Below are positions 1 through 9,395 of a stretch of 64,000 nucleotides of DNA, in pieces. The position numbers were made by a program, and so were the translations under genes. The notes under the pieces are model-generated. The model saw only the letters and a program-made list of their open reading frames with translations, was not told the origin of the DNA and ran no database searches. This DNA comes from Archangium violaceum (GTDB lineage Bacteria > Myxococcota > Myxococcia > Myxococcales > Myxococcaceae): NCBI RefSeq assembly GCF_016887565.1, contig NZ_CP069396.1:1143001-1207000 (forward strand). Direction: 5' to 3'. Positions within the stretch are counted from its first letter, which is position 1. Each line of letters begins with the position of its first letter.

Positions 1-1
1 C

Positions 2-1072
2 GCCGCCCTCTTCATGCTCGGGCCCGATGGCCGCATCACGAGCTGGAACACGGGCGGCGAGCGCATCACGGGCTACTGCGCCGCGGAGGCCCTCGGGATG
101 CACTTCTCGAAGGCCTACCTCGAGGAGGACCTCGCCACGGGTCTGCCCCAGCGGCTGTTGGAGGAGGCGGAGTCCTCGGGCAAGGCGCGGACCGAGGGCT
201 GGCGGGTGCGCAAGGACGGCTCGCGCTTCTACTCCCGCACCCTCTACACCGCGCTGCGGGGCCCGGATGGCCGGCTTCGCGGCTTCGCCGGGATGACCCG
301 CGACATCACCGCGCGCCGCGAGACCGAGGCCCGGCTGCGCGAGGCGCAGGACTCGCTGCGCCGCAACGAGACCCTGTCGCTGATGGGGGCGCTGGTGGCC
401 GGCGTGGCCCACGAGGTGCGCAATCCCCTCTTCGGCATCTCCGCCACCCTGGATGCCTTCGAGGCGCGCTTCGGCCAATCACGGGAGCACGTGCCCTACG
501 TCTCCATGCTCCGGCGCGAGGTGTCGCGCCTGCACCAGCTCGTGCACGGGCTGCTCACCTATGGCCGCCCGCCCAGCACCGAGCTCCACCCCTGTACGCT
601 CTCCAGCGTGCTCGACGAGGCCGTGTCCGTCACCGCCGCCCTCGCCCATGAGCGCGAGGTCCACGTGGAGGTGCGGGTGGCGCCGGACCTGCCCCGCATC
701 CCCATGGATCCAGGCCGGCTCGCCCAGGTGTTCCAGAACCTGCTCGCCAACGCGCTCCAGCACTCCCCACACGGTGGCACCGTGCGGCTCATCGCGCGGA
801 GGAGCCCGGACGAGGAAGCCACCCGGGTCGAGTGCCTGGTGATGGACCAGGGGCCCGGCTTCTCACCCGAGGATCTGCCGCACGTCTTCGAGCCCTTCTA
901 CTCTCAGCGTCCAGGGGGGGTGGGTCTTGGCCTCTCCATCGTCCAACGTATCGTGGAGGAACATCGTGGCTCGGTCTCCGTGGGCAACAGGCCCGAGGGG
1001 GGCGCCGAGGTCCGGGTGTGCCTGCCTGCCGAGGGGGCGCTGAATGCAGCGACGGATTCTGGTGGTCGATGA
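2..1072 (+). CDS. PAS-domain sensor histidine kinase (5' end outside window)
   Basis: The reading frame is open from base 2 without a convincing start, so the gene is cut by the left edge. What remains begins inside a PAS domain (GPDGRITSWN, then a PAC-like RDITARRETEA segment). A HisKA domain follows with the phospho-acceptor histidine in VAHEVRNP, about residue 133 counted from the ATG at 14. The HATPase domain shows the N box (NLLANALQHSP) and G boxes (DQGPGF, GVGLGLSIV). It should autophosphorylate and pass phosphate to the regulator whose gene overlaps its 3' end by 29 bp, an arrangement that suggests translational coupling. No membrane segment is visible in the part seen; the sensed signal is unknown. 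Confidence 0.93.
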   Translation, partial: AALFMLGPDGRITSWNTGGERITGYCAAEALGMHFSKAYLEEDLATGLPQRLLEEAESSGKARTEGWRVRKDGSRFYSRTLYTALRGPDGRLRGFAGMTRDITARRETEARLREAQDSLRRNETLSLMGALVAGVAHEVRNPLFGISATLDAFEARFGQSREHVPYVSMLRREVSRLHQLVHGLLTYGRPPSTELHPCTLSSVLDEAVSVTAALAHEREVHVEVRVAPDLPRIPMDPGRLAQVFQNLLANALQHSPHGGTVRLIARRSPDEEATRVECLVMDQGPGFSPEDLPHVFEPFYSQRPGGVGLGLSIVQRIVEEHRGSVSVGNRPEGGAEVRVCLPAEGALNAATDSGGR

Positions 1073-2423
1073 CGAGCCGGCGGTCCGTTTCGGCATCCGC
1101 CACTTCCTCGAGGCGCACGGATTGGAAGTCGTCGAGGCGGAGGGTTGCCGCCAGGCACGCGAGCTCTTCCGTGGCTCCCGGCCCGACCTGGTGCTGCTCG
1201 ACTACCGCCTGCGGGATGGCACCGCGCTCGACCTGCTCCCGGAGATGCGGGCGATGGACCCCTCCATCCCGGTGCTGGTGCTCACCGCACATGTCTCCAT
1301 CGACACCGCCGTCCAGGTCATCAAGCACGGCGCGGAACACTTCCTGCCCAAGCCGGTGGAGCTGCCCACCCTGTTGATGATGGTGGAGCGCCTGCTGGAG
1401 GCCCAGCAGACGCGCCGCCGGCAGCAGGCGCTCGCCGCGAGCGGCCCCGAGGCGCTCAATCCCTTCCTGGGTGGGAGCCGCGCCATCCGCGAGCTGGAGT
1501 CCACCGCGCGCCGCGTGCTGGACAGCGACAGCGCCGTCCTCATCCAGGGCGAGACGGGCAGTGGCAAGGGCGTGCTCGCCACGTGGCTGCACCTGCACGG
1601 CTCGCGCGGCGCGGGCCCGCTGGTCCAGCTCAACTGCGCGGGGCTGTCCCCGCAGTTCCTCGAGACGGAGCTCTTCGGCCACGAGCGAGGGGCCTTCACC
1701 AGCGCCGTGAGCCGCAAGCAGGGCCTGCTGGAGGTGGCCCACCGCGGCACCGTGTTCCTCGACGAGATTGGCGACATGGACCTCCTGGTGCAGCCCAAGC
1801 TGCTCAAGGTGCTGGAGGAGAAGCGCTTCCGCCGGCTGGGCGAGGTGGAGGACCGCTCGGTGGATGTGCGTCTCATCGCCGCCACCCACCAGAACCTGGC
1901 CGAGGCCGTGAGCGTTCACCGCTTCCGCAGCGACCTGTACTTCCGCATCAGCGCCCTGCCGCTGTTCATCCCCGCGCTGCGCGAGCGGCCCGAGGACATC
2001 CCCGTCATCACCCGGGACCTGCTCGCGCGGCTCTCCCGCGAGCTCGGACGCCCCGGGTTGGACCTGACGCCCGAGGCCGAGGCCGCCCTGCGCGCCTACT
2101 CGTGGCCCGGCAACCTGCGCGAGCTGCGCAACGTGCTGGAGCGCGCCGTGCTGCTCTCCTGCGCCCCCGTCCTGCGGCCGGACGACCTGCAGTTCAACCA
2201 TGTCCTCGCGCGAGCGCTCTCCCCCTCGCCCGCGGAGCCCAGGCGTTCTTCCTCCGAGCCCGCGGAGCTGGACCTGACCCTGCGGGAGGTGGAGCGCCGA
2301 CACATCGAGCGGGTGCTCGCCGCCGAGGGCGGACACGTAGAGCGGACGGCCAGACGGCTCGGCATTCCGCGCAGCTCGCTCTACCAGAAGCTCAAGAGAC
2401 TGGGCCTCTCGTCCAAAATCTAG
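1044..2423 (+). CDS. NtrC-family sigma54-dependent response regulator
   Basis: 459 residues in the usual order for this family: receiver (DD at 9-10, phospho-acceptor D53 in LLDYRL, K103 in LPKPVE), AAA+ domain, and a Fis-type helix-turn-helix near the C terminus (ERTARRLGIPRSSLYQKL). Walker A is GETGSGKG (169-176) and the Walker B region is VFLDEIGD. The sigma54-contact loop reads GAFTSA (216-221) instead of the consensus GAFTGA. It is probably the partner of the upstream kinase. Because a sigma54-type promoter precedes cheA, the likely target is the chemosensory operon directly downstream, though this is inferred only from position. The overlap with the upstream gene supports the ATG at 1044. 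Confidence 0.95.
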   Translation: MQRRILVVDDEPAVRFGIRHFLEAHGLEVVEAEGCRQARELFRGSRPDLVLLDYRLRDGTALDLLPEMRAMDPSIPVLVLTAHVSIDTAVQVIKHGAEHFLPKPVELPTLLMMVERLLEAQQTRRRQQALAASGPEALNPFLGGSRAIRELESTARRVLDSDSAVLIQGETGSGKGVLATWLHLHGSRGAGPLVQLNCAGLSPQFLETELFGHERGAFTSAVSRKQGLLEVAHRGTVFLDEIGDMDLLVQPKLLKVLEEKRFRRLGEVEDRSVDVRLIAATHQNLAEAVSVHRFRSDLYFRISALPLFIPALRERPEDIPVITRDLLARLSRELGRPGLDLTPEAEAALRAYSWPGNLRELRNVLERAVLLSCAPVLRPDDLQFNHVLARALSPSPAEPRRSSSEPAELDLTLREVERRHIERVLAAEGGHVERTARRLGIPRSSLYQKLKRLGLSSKI

Positions 2424-2455
2424 AATCCAGAATCCATGTTTCAGACTCGGGCCGT

Positions 2456-2471
2456 CGTGGGACGTCCCACG
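2456..2471. promoter_or_regulatory. 16-bp perfect palindrome upstream of cheA, candidate activator site
   Basis: The sequence cgtgggacgtcccacg is a perfect inverted repeat in the 113-bp gap between the NtrC-type regulator and cheA. Its centre lies about 70 bp upstream of the start site expected from the sigma54 promoter match at 2506-2522, which is a usual place for an enhancer-binding protein. It could instead fold as a hairpin after the regulator gene, but no T-run follows. No binding protein is proven. Confidence 0.45.
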
Positions 2472-2505
2472 GTTGTGATTCCAAGGAGTTGTCCACCAGC
2501 GGACA

Positions 2506-2522
2506 CTGGCGTGGAGATTGCT
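2506..2522 (+). promoter_or_regulatory. Candidate sigma54 (-24/-12) promoter for the che operon
   Basis: The sequence ctggcgtggagattgct keeps the obligatory GG-N10-GC spacing and matches the consensus YTGGCACGrNNNTTGCW except at two positions (GT for AC after TGGC). Transcription would start near 2533, only a few bases before the cheA ATG at 2537. The mRNA would then be almost leaderless, or cheA would use a later start. The adjacent gene encodes a sigma54 activator, which strengthens the reading. Confidence 0.55.
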
Positions 2523-2536
2523 CTTGACGCGGGCAG

Positions 2537-4189
2537 ATGAAGCCCGAGTTGGAGAAGGTCCATGCCGTCTTCCTCACGGAGACGGAGGAGCAGCTCACCA
2601 GCCTGGAGCAGGACCTGCTCGCGCTCGAGGCGTCTCCCGGTCCGGAGACCTTGCGAGCGGTCTTCCGCACGGTGCACACCCTGAAGGGCGGCGCGGCCGT
2701 CATGGGCCTCTCCGAGGCGGTGGAGCTGGCGCATACGCTCGAGGACCTGCTCACCCGGCTGGAAGGGGGGGCGCTGGTGCTGCACTCGGGGCTGGGCACC
2801 CTGCTGCTGCAGTCGGTGGACGCGATGCGCGAGCTGGTGGGCCTGCGGCCCGTGGCCGAGCCCGACCTGCGTCTGCCCGCCCGGGACGTGCACGCGCTGC
2901 TCGACAGCACGGTGAAGGCCGCCCGGCCCATGGCCCCGCCCTCATCGGCGGGCGGCATGGAGCGGGCCTCGCGGGAGCCGTGCGCCGAGTCCTCCGAGTC
3001 CTCTCCGGCCCGTGAGCGCACCCTGCGCGTGGGGCTGGACCGGTTGGACCGGATGCTGGACCTCACCGGGGAGATCGCCATCGCGCGCGGGCGCCTCACC
3101 TCCATGCTCGTGCAGGCGCACCGCTACACGCCGCAGCAACTGCTGGAGGCGCACCGAGAGGCGGACCGGCTCTACCTGGACCTGCAGGAGCTGGTGATGA
3201 AGGTGCGGATGGTGCCCATCGGCCGCACCTTCCAGCCCTTCACGCGCACGGTGAGAGACCTGTGCATGGCCACCGGCAAGCTGGTGCGGTTGGAGGTGAG
3301 CGGCGAGGACGTGGAGGTGGACACCACCGTCGCCGAGCTCATCCGCGACCCGCTCACCCACCTGGTGCGCAACGCGATGGACCACGGCATGGAAACGCCG
3401 GAGGTGCGCCGGGAGCGAGGCAAGGACCCCACCGGAACGCTGGCCCTGCGCGCCTTCCACGAGGCGGGCACCATCGTCATCCAGGTGTCGGAGGACGGGG
3501 CCGGGCTGGACCGGGCCCGCATCGCCGCCCGGGCGCGTGAGCGCGGACTGCTGCTCTCCGAGGAGATGCCCCCCGACGCGGACCTCTTCGCCTTCATCTT
3601 CGAGCCGGGCTTCTCCACCGCCGAGCGCATCACCGAGCTGTCCGGCCGCGGCGTGGGCATGGACGTGGTGAAGCGCAACGTGGAGGCGTTGCGCGGCACC
3701 ATCACCGTGGACACCTCGCCCGGCCAGGGCGCCACCTTCAGCCTCCGCCTGCCGCTCACCCTCTCCATCATCGAGGGCTTCTCCGTCGGGGTGGGGGAGG
3801 AGACGTACGTCATTCCGCTGGAGAACGTGCTCGAGTGCGTGGAGCTGCCCCCCGACGAGCGCCGCCCCGGCCGCACCGGCTTCATCAACCTGCGTGGCGA
3901 GCCGCTGCCCTACCTGCGCCTGCGCGAGCACTTCCAGCTCGGCGGCGAGCTGCCTCCCCGCGAGAACATCGTCGTCATCGGCCATGAGCGCGGCCAGGCG
4001 GGCATCGCCGTGGACACGTTGCTCGGCCAGGGCCAGACGGTCATCAAACCCCTGGGCAAGCTGTGCCAGGGATTGCCCGGGCTGGCCGGCTCCACCCTGT
4101 TGGGCGATGGCCGGGTGGCCCTCATCCTCGATGTGCCCGCGCTCCTGCAACAGGCCTTGAAGGCGGCTCAGCCCGCCGTCGCGGCTTGA
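2537..4189 (+). CDS. cheA: Chemotaxis histidine kinase CheA
   Basis: 550 residues. An N-terminal HPt domain carries the phospho-acceptor H47 in the signature [12 protein letters not shown] linker of about 50 residues follows where a full CheY-binding P2 domain would normally sit, so P2 looks reduced or absent. Then come the P3 dimerisation helices (from [17 protein letters not shown]), a P4 ATPase domain with N box [11 protein letters not shown] and G boxes EDGAGLD and GRGVGMDVV, and a C-terminal CheW-like P5 domain. There is no fused receiver. It heads the run cheA-mcp-cheW-cheR-cheB. With no cheY in the cluster, the phosphate may go to CheB and to a regulator elsewhere, possibly the NtrC-type protein just upstream. 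The start at 2537 lies only about 15 bp after the sigma54 match and has no strong ribosome binding site. Confidence 0.96.
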   Translation: MKPELEKVHAVFLTETEEQLTSLEQDLLALEASPGPETLRAVFRTVHTLKGGAAVMGLSEAVELAHTLEDLLTRLEGGALVLHSGLGTLLLQSVDAMRELVGLRPVAEPDLRLPARDVHALLDSTVKAARPMAPPSSAGGMERASREPCAESSESSPARERTLRVGLDRLDRMLDLTGEIAIARGRLTSMLVQAHRYTPQQLLEAHREADRLYLDLQELVMKVRMVPIGRTFQPFTRTVRDLCMATGKLVRLEVSGEDVEVDTTVAELIRDPLTHLVRNAMDHGMETPEVRRERGKDPTGTLALRAFHEAGTIVIQVSEDGAGLDRARIAARARERGLLLSEEMPPDADLFAFIFEPGFSTAERITELSGRGVGMDVVKRNVEALRGTITVDTSPGQGATFSLRLPLTLSIIEGFSVGVGEETYVIPLENVLECVELPPDERRPGRTGFINLRGEPLPYLRLREHFQLGGELPPRENIVVIGHERGQAGIAVDTLLGQGQTVIKPLGKLCQGLPGLAGSTLLGDGRVALILDVPALLQQALKAAQPAVAA

Positions 4190-4217
4190 ACCTCTCTCCC
4201 CCCTCACCCCTGCTCCC

Positions 4218-5888
4218 ATGACCTGGTTCTACGACCTGAAGATCTCCTTCAAGCTGATGCTGGCCTTCCTCTTCTTGAGCCTCCTCAATCTCCTGCTGGG
4301 GGTCTTCGCCATCGTCCAGCTGGGCAAGATGAACGATGCGACCGATGAGGTGACCGACAACTGGATGCCGAGCATCACTTATGTCTCGAGCGCGAATACC
4401 GACACCTCGGACTTCCTCATCTTCGAGCAGCAGCACGTCCTCACGAACGACGCCGCCCAGATGGCCCAGTACGAGCGGGACATGCGGCGGGAGTTGGAAT
4501 CCGTCAACGACAACTTCAAGAAGTACGAGCCGTACATGACCACCGAGGAGGAGCGGCGCCTGTCCGCGGAGTTCCTCGCGCTCTGGAAGGACTACCTGGA
4601 AGAGCACGAGAAGATCCTCGCGCTGTCGCGCGCCAACCAGAAAGAGGAGGCCCGCGTCCTCAGCCACGGCCGTGCGCAGCAGACCTACCAGGCCGCCTCC
4701 GACAAGCTGGAGGATCTGGTGGTGTTCATCCTCAAGGCCTCGCAGAAGGCGTCGGACGACTCGGATGCCACCCATGACCTCGCGCGAGGGTGGATCTTCT
4801 CCGCCATGGGGGGCAGCTTCCTCGTCGGCCTGCTGCTCAGCGTCGTCCTCGCCCGGGTCATCTCCCGGCCGCTGAGCAACGCGCTCCAGGTGGCGGACCG
4901 CATCGCCGAGGGAGATCTCACCGTGCGCATCTCCTCGGAGTCGCAGGACGAGACGGGGCGGCTGCTGACGGCCATGCAGCGCATGGTGCAGAAGCTCGCC
5001 GAGGTCATCGGCGAGGTGCGAGAGGGCTCCGATGCGCTGGCCTCCGCCTCCGCGCAGGTGTCCTCCTCCTCGCAGAGCCTGGCCCAGGGCACCAGCGAGC
5101 AGGCCAGCAGCGTGGAGGAGACCACCTCCAGCCTGGAGCAGATGACGGCCAGCATCACGCAGAACCGGGACCACAGCCGGCAGATGGAGCAGATGGCCAT
5201 GCAGGGCGCCCGGGACGCCGAGGAGAGTGGCCGGGCGGTGAAGGAGACGGTGGAGGCCATGAGCTCCATCGCGCAGAAGATCTCCATCATCGAGGAGATC
5301 GCCTACCAGACGAACCTGCTGGCGCTCAACGCGGCGATCGAAGCGGCGAGGGCGGGAGAGCACGGCAAGGGCTTCGCGGTGGTGGCCACGGAGGTGCGCA
5401 AGCTGGCCGAGCGCAGCCAGACGGCGGCGAGGGAGATTTCGGGGCTGGCCTCGGGCAGCGTGAAGGTGGCGACGCGCTCGGGAGAGCTGCTGACGGAGCT
5501 GGTGCCCTCCATCCGCAAGACGGCGGACCTGGTGCAGGAAGTGGTGGCGGCCTCGACGGAGCAGGCCGGTGGGGTGGGGCAGATGAACAAGGCGATGGCG
5601 CACGTGGACCAGGTGACGCAGCGCAATGCGTCGGCCTCGGAGGAGCTGGCGTCCACGGCGGAGGAGATGTCCGCCCAGGCGGAGGCGCTCAGCCAGCTCG
5701 TGTCCTTCTTCCGCGTCGCCGATGGGGGGCGCGGCTCCCGGCCGGTGCAACGTCCTCCGGCCCAGAAGGTCTCCGCCGCGCACGGGCTGAAGGCCGCGGC
5801 GCATGGGCTCGGGTCCACGGCTCCGGCTCCTCGGGCCACCCTCCCCGCCGCGCTCCCGGATGAGGACCGCGAGTTCAAGCGCTTCTAG
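4218..5888 (+). CDS. Methyl-accepting chemotaxis protein (membrane-bound)
   Basis: 556 residues. A transmembrane helix lies near residues 11-35 ([20 protein letters not shown]). A helical periplasmic domain of roughly 150 residues follows, of the four-helix-bundle type, and a second membrane helix lies near 195-215 ([19 protein letters not shown]). A HAMP linker and a long coiled-coil signalling domain complete it; the conserved hairpin tip is recognisable around [19 protein letters not shown]. Alternating Q/E-rich stretches before and after the tip are likely methylation sites for the CheR and CheB encoded downstream. It is the only receptor in this cluster, so it probably sets the input. 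The ligand is unknown. The C terminus (DREFKRF) is not the CheR-docking NWETF pentapeptide. Confidence 0.96.
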   Translation: MTWFYDLKISFKLMLAFLFLSLLNLLLGVFAIVQLGKMNDATDEVTDNWMPSITYVSSANTDTSDFLIFEQQHVLTNDAAQMAQYERDMRRELESVNDNFKKYEPYMTTEEERRLSAEFLALWKDYLEEHEKILALSRANQKEEARVLSHGRAQQTYQAASDKLEDLVVFILKASQKASDDSDATHDLARGWIFSAMGGSFLVGLLLSVVLARVISRPLSNALQVADRIAEGDLTVRISSESQDETGRLLTAMQRMVQKLAEVIGEVREGSDALASASAQVSSSSQSLAQGTSEQASSVEETTSSLEQMTASITQNRDHSRQMEQMAMQGARDAEESGRAVKETVEAMSSIAQKISIIEEIAYQTNLLALNAAIEAARAGEHGKGFAVVATEVRKLAERSQTAAREISGLASGSVKVATRSGELLTELVPSIRKTADLVQEVVAASTEQAGGVGQMNKAMAHVDQVTQRNASASEELASTAEEMSAQAEALSQLVSFFRVADGGRGSRPVQRPPAQKVSAAHGLKAAAHGLGSTAPAPRATLPAALPDEDREFKRF

Positions 5889-5897
5889 GAGACATCC

Positions 5898-6419
5898 ATG
5901 AGCGGACAGATTCCCGCGGCATCCATGCAGTACCTCAGCTTCATCCTCGCCGGAGAGGAGTACGCGCTTGGCATCCTCCAGGTGAAGGAGATCATCGAGT
6001 ACGACACCGTGACGCGCATTCCCGGAGCCCCGGTCTGGGTGAGGGGCGTGTTCAACCTGCGAGGCAGCGTGGTGCCCGTGGTGGACGTGGCGGTGAAGCT
6101 GGGAATGCCACCGGCCACGCTGACGAGGTGGAGCTGCATCGTGGTGGTGGAGTTGAAGCTGAATGGGGAGCGGCTCGTGCTGGGGCTGCTGGCGGATGCC
6201 ATCGGACAGGTCATGGAGCTGGACCCCGGTGAGGTGGTGCCGCCGCCGTCGTTCGGCACGCCGGTGCACGTGGACTACCTGATGGGGATGGGACGGCCCG
6301 GCGGGGGGAAGAAGTTCGTGCTGCTGATGGACATCGACAAGGTGCTCAGCAGTCAGGAGGTGCTGGTTGCCAGCACGTTGCGGACCCAGGCGGAGGGGCC
6401 CGCCCAGAAGGACGCATGA
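5898..6419 (+). CDS. cheW: Chemotaxis coupling protein CheW
   Basis: 173 residues and a single CheW domain: typical opening MQYLSFILAGEEYALGI, then VKEIIEYDTVTRIPGAPVWVRGVFNLRGSVVPVVDV, split here over the motifs IPGAP, FNLRG and VVPVVD. It bridges the receptor and CheA in the signalling array. It starts 9 bp after the mcp stop with AGGAG upstream, and its last four bases overlap the cheR start (ATGA), so the operon is probably translationally coupled. Confidence 0.96.
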   Translation: MSGQIPAASMQYLSFILAGEEYALGILQVKEIIEYDTVTRIPGAPVWVRGVFNLRGSVVPVVDVAVKLGMPPATLTRWSCIVVVELKLNGERLVLGLLADAIGQVMELDPGEVVPPPSFGTPVHVDYLMGMGRPGGGKKFVLLMDIDKVLSSQEVLVASTLRTQAEGPAQKDA

Positions 6420-7342
6420 ACCAGGTATCGGCCATGGGTGACGAATCCATCCGGGGGGACAGGCCGCCCGCCCCCCTTCACGAGCCACTGGAGCTCACCG
6501 AGCGGGAGTTTCTCGGCTACCAACGGCTCGTCCATCGAGAGGCGGGCATCTGGCTGTCACCGGTGAAGCGGGCGTTGCTGGTGGGGCGGGTGTCGCGGCG
6601 GCTGCGCGAGCTGGGCGGCATCTCGTTCAGCGCCTACTTGAAGCGGGTGGAGGACGACGACGCGGAGCGGGTGCGGCTGTTGGATGCGCTCTGCACGCAC
6701 GAGACGCACTTCTTCCGCGAGCCGCGGCACTTCGAGCTCCTGGAGCGCGAGGTGCTGCCACGCTGGCGCGCGCAAGGAGACACCGGCAGCGGCGAGGGGC
6801 GGCGGGTGCGGGTGTGGAGCGCGGGGTGCTCGACGGGGGAGGAGCCCTTCACCCTGGCCATGGTGCTGCGCCACCACCTGCCGGCCGGGGAGGGCTGGCA
6901 CATCGACATCCTGGCGACCGACCTCTCCACCCGCATCCTCGAGCAGGCGCGCCGGGCGCTCTGGCCGTTGGACAAGTCGCGGGAGATTCCCAAGCCCTAC
7001 CTGCGCTACATGTTGAAGGGCACGGGCAGCCAGGAAGGGCGCATGAAGGCGGGCCCCGAGCTGCGCTCGCTGGTACGCTTCCAGCGAGTGAACCTGAATG
7101 ATGGCCAGGGCGTGGCGGGGCGCTTCGACATGGTCTTCTGCCGCAACGTCCTCATCTATTTCGACGCGGCCTCGAAGGCCCGGGCGGTGGAGCGGCTGGT
7201 GGGACACCTGTCGCCCCGGGGACTCCTCTTCCTCGGGCATTCGGAGAGCCTCTCCGGGCTCGGATGGCGATTCCGTACGGTGATGCCTACCGTGTACGCG
7301 CTACGAACTCCGGTCATCGACGAGACCGCCACGAGCGGGTGA
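6416..7342 (+). CDS. cheR: Chemotaxis protein methyltransferase CheR
   Basis: 308 residues. The N-terminal helical domain (YQRLVHREAGIWL) and the SAM-binding domain are clear: VWSAGCSTGEEPFTLAMVL is the methyl-donor binding motif and FDMVFCRNVLIYFD is the conserved late motif of the family. It transfers methyl groups from S-adenosylmethionine to glutamates of the receptor. The start overlaps the cheW stop; an alternative ATG at 6434 is possible because the first residues are not conserved in the family. No TPR extension is present. Confidence 0.95.
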   Translation: MNQVSAMGDESIRGDRPPAPLHEPLELTEREFLGYQRLVHREAGIWLSPVKRALLVGRVSRRLRELGGISFSAYLKRVEDDDAERVRLLDALCTHETHFFREPRHFELLEREVLPRWRAQGDTGSGEGRRVRVWSAGCSTGEEPFTLAMVLRHHLPAGEGWHIDILATDLSTRILEQARRALWPLDKSREIPKPYLRYMLKGTGSQEGRMKAGPELRSLVRFQRVNLNDGQGVAGRFDMVFCRNVLIYFDAASKARAVERLVGHLSPRGLLFLGHSESLSGLGWRFRTVMPTVYALRTPVIDETATSG

Positions 7343-7345
7343 TGC

Positions 7346-8422
7346 ATGGCTTCCGTGTTGCGCGTGCTGGTGGTGGATGACTCCGCGGTGGTCCGCCAGG
7401 GCATGCTGATGCTGCTGGCGCGCGAGCCCGGCCTGGTGGTGGAGGTGGCGTCGGACCCGCTCATCGCCCGGCAGAAGATGATGAGCCACCGGCCGGACGT
7501 GCTCCTGCTGGATTTGGAGATGCCGCGCATGGACGGGCTGACGTTCCTGCGCGAGCTGATGCGCGAGGACGAGCCGGTGCCGGTGGTGGTGTGCTCCGGA
7601 CTGGCGGGGCCGGGCTCGGAGATGGCCGTGCGGGCCCTGGAGGAGGGGGCGGTGGAGATCATCTCCAAGCCCTCGCTGGGCGTGGGGGACTTCCTGCGCG
7701 AGTCGAGGAGCCGGTTGCTGGAGTCCCTGCGGGGCGCGGCCCGGGCACGTTCCCGCCTGGCCCGGCGGATGCCCACCGCGCCCGAGGAGACACGGCAGCT
7801 GGAGAAACCGGCGTCCACGCTGCTCTCGGTGACGACGGACAAGGTGGTGGCGCTGGGGGCCTCGACGGGAGGCACCGAGGCGCTGCGGCAGATCCTGATG
7901 CCGATGCCTCCGGACTGCCCGGGGATCGTCATCGTGCAGCACATGCCCGAGCAGTTCACGACGGCCTTCGCGAAGCGGCTGAACGAGCAGTGCCGCATCG
8001 AGGTGAGGGAGGCGGCGCCGGGAGACCGGGTGCAGCAGGGCAGGGCGCTGATCGCCCCGGGCAACCGGCACCTGCGGGTGAAGCGCAGCGGCGGGTACTA
8101 CCGGGTGGAAGTGCTGGATGGGCCGCGGGTGTCGGGGCACATTCCGAGCGTGGACGTGCTGTTCCACTCGGTGGCGCGAGCGGCGGGCGCCAACGCCGTG
8201 GGGGTACTGCTGACGGGGATGGGCGAGGACGGCGCGGATGGGCTGTTGGCGATGAGACAGGCGGGCGCGGCGACCATCGCCCAGGACGAGGCGAGCTGCG
8301 TGGTGTTCGGCATGCCACGCGCGGCCATCGAGCGCGGCGCGGTGGACGAGGTGTTGCCGATCTCGCTCATCGGCGAGTCCGTGCGGCGCAAGGCATGGCA
8401 GCACGTCAGAGCAGGGCGCTAA
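7346..8422 (+). CDS. cheB: Chemotaxis response regulator / protein-glutamate methylesterase CheB
   Basis: 358 residues. The N-terminal receiver has DD at 11-12, phospho-acceptor D56 ([12 protein letters not shown]) and the KP pair in IISKPS. The C-terminal methylesterase has the catalytic triad S173 ([10 protein letters not shown]), H199 (VQHMPEQFT) and D295 ([11 protein letters not shown]). Phosphorylation by CheA should activate removal of methyl groups from the receptor. It begins 3 bp after cheR and closes the operon. It is one of two receivers near CheA, the other being in the NtrC-type regulator upstream. Confidence 0.96.
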   Translation: MASVLRVLVVDDSAVVRQGMLMLLAREPGLVVEVASDPLIARQKMMSHRPDVLLLDLEMPRMDGLTFLRELMREDEPVPVVVCSGLAGPGSEMAVRALEEGAVEIISKPSLGVGDFLRESRSRLLESLRGAARARSRLARRMPTAPEETRQLEKPASTLLSVTTDKVVALGASTGGTEALRQILMPMPPDCPGIVIVQHMPEQFTTAFAKRLNEQCRIEVREAAPGDRVQQGRALIAPGNRHLRVKRSGGYYRVEVLDGPRVSGHIPSVDVLFHSVARAAGANAVGVLLTGMGEDGADGLLAMRQAGAATIAQDEASCVVFGMPRAAIERGAVDEVLPISLIGESVRRKAWQHVRAGR

Positions 8423-8467
8423 CGTGGCTGTGCCCCCGGAAGGTGGGCCGGGGGGAAAGGACAGTCC

Positions 8468-9382
8468 ATGTTCGCGATGCTGGATGTCTTGCTCGGCGTT
8501 ACCTTCATCTACCTGCTGATGAGTCTCATCTGCTCGGCGGGCGTGGAAGCGATCGAGATCATCATCAAGAAGCGCGCGAAGGCGCTCCAGGACACGCTGT
8601 ACGGGCTCCTGGGAGACCAGGGCGCCCAGCAGTTCTACTCGCACGCGCTCATCCAGGCGCTCTACAAGGAAGACGGCAGGCCCCCTTCCTACATCCCCAC
8701 GAACACCTTCGTGCTCGCGATGATGGAGGGCGTGCTGCGCCGAGGCGCCCGCGGCTCGCTGACGGAGCTCGAGCAGAAGGTCCAGGCGATGCCAGAGCAG
8801 GCCTCGCGCCTCAAGGAGGCGCTCCTCGCGCTCATCTCCTCCGCCGATGGGGACCTCGCCCGGTTCCAGGCGGGCCTCGCGGGTTGGTTCAATGCCTCGA
8901 TGGACCGGCTCTCCGGTGCGTACAAGCGCCGTACCCAGGTCATCGTCTTCGCTCTCGGCCTGGTGCTCTCCGCCGCGTACAACATCGACACCATCCAGAT
9001 CGTCAACCAGCTCTCGCGCAACGCTTCCCTGCGGGCCGCCCTGGTGCGCGCCGCCGAGACTCAGCAGGGGGCGGGCTTGCCGGGCACCGGGACGAGGGCG
9101 GCTCAGGAGCGCTTCGAGCAGCAGATGAAGGTGCTCGGAGACCTCGGGCTGCCCCTGGGCTGGAGTGATGGCGAACAGACGGGGGGCACACCGCTCGCGG
9201 ATCTCCGCCGGCCACCGGCCACCCCCGTGGGATGGGTGCTGAAGGTGCTCGGGCTGCTGCTGACGGGCCTCGCCGTCTCCCTGGGCGCGCCCTTCTGGTT
9301 CGACGTGCTCAACAAGGTCGTCGTGGTGCGCTCGACGGTGAAGCCCGGCGAGAAGAGCCCCGAGGAGCGCTCGAAGGCCTGA
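8468..9382 (+). CDS. Conserved membrane protein of unknown function
   Basis: 304 residues. The N terminus is hydrophobic (LLGVTFIYLLMSLICSAGVEAIE). The middle is mostly soluble and helical. Further membrane segments occur near residue 155 (QVIVFALGLVLSAAY) and near the C terminus (VLKVLGLLLTGLAVSLGAPFWFDVLNKVV). The layout suggests an integral membrane protein with a cytoplasmic or periplasmic middle region. I do not recognise a named family. It follows cheB by 45 bp with its own ribosome binding site (ggaaagga), so it may be read through from the che operon, but nothing in the sequence ties it to chemotaxis. The 3' end is convergent with the peroxidase-like gene. Confidence 0.85.
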   Translation: MFAMLDVLLGVTFIYLLMSLICSAGVEAIEIIIKKRAKALQDTLYGLLGDQGAQQFYSHALIQALYKEDGRPPSYIPTNTFVLAMMEGVLRRGARGSLTELEQKVQAMPEQASRLKEALLALISSADGDLARFQAGLAGWFNASMDRLSGAYKRRTQVIVFALGLVLSAAYNIDTIQIVNQLSRNASLRAALVRAAETQQGAGLPGTGTRAAQERFEQQMKVLGDLGLPLGWSDGEQTGGTPLADLRRPPATPVGWVLKVLGLLLTGLAVSLGAPFWFDVLNKVVVVRSTVKPGEKSPEERSKA

Positions 9383-9395
9383 GCCGGGCGCCCAC

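Noticed and set aside
4122..6488. A 788-codon minus-strand frame rich in His, Leu and Arg
   Set aside because: Shadow of the mcp and cheW genes; no domain recognised.
2537..8422. Chemotaxis cluster for flagellar motility
   Set aside because: No cheY, fli or mot flagellar gene is present in or near the cluster.
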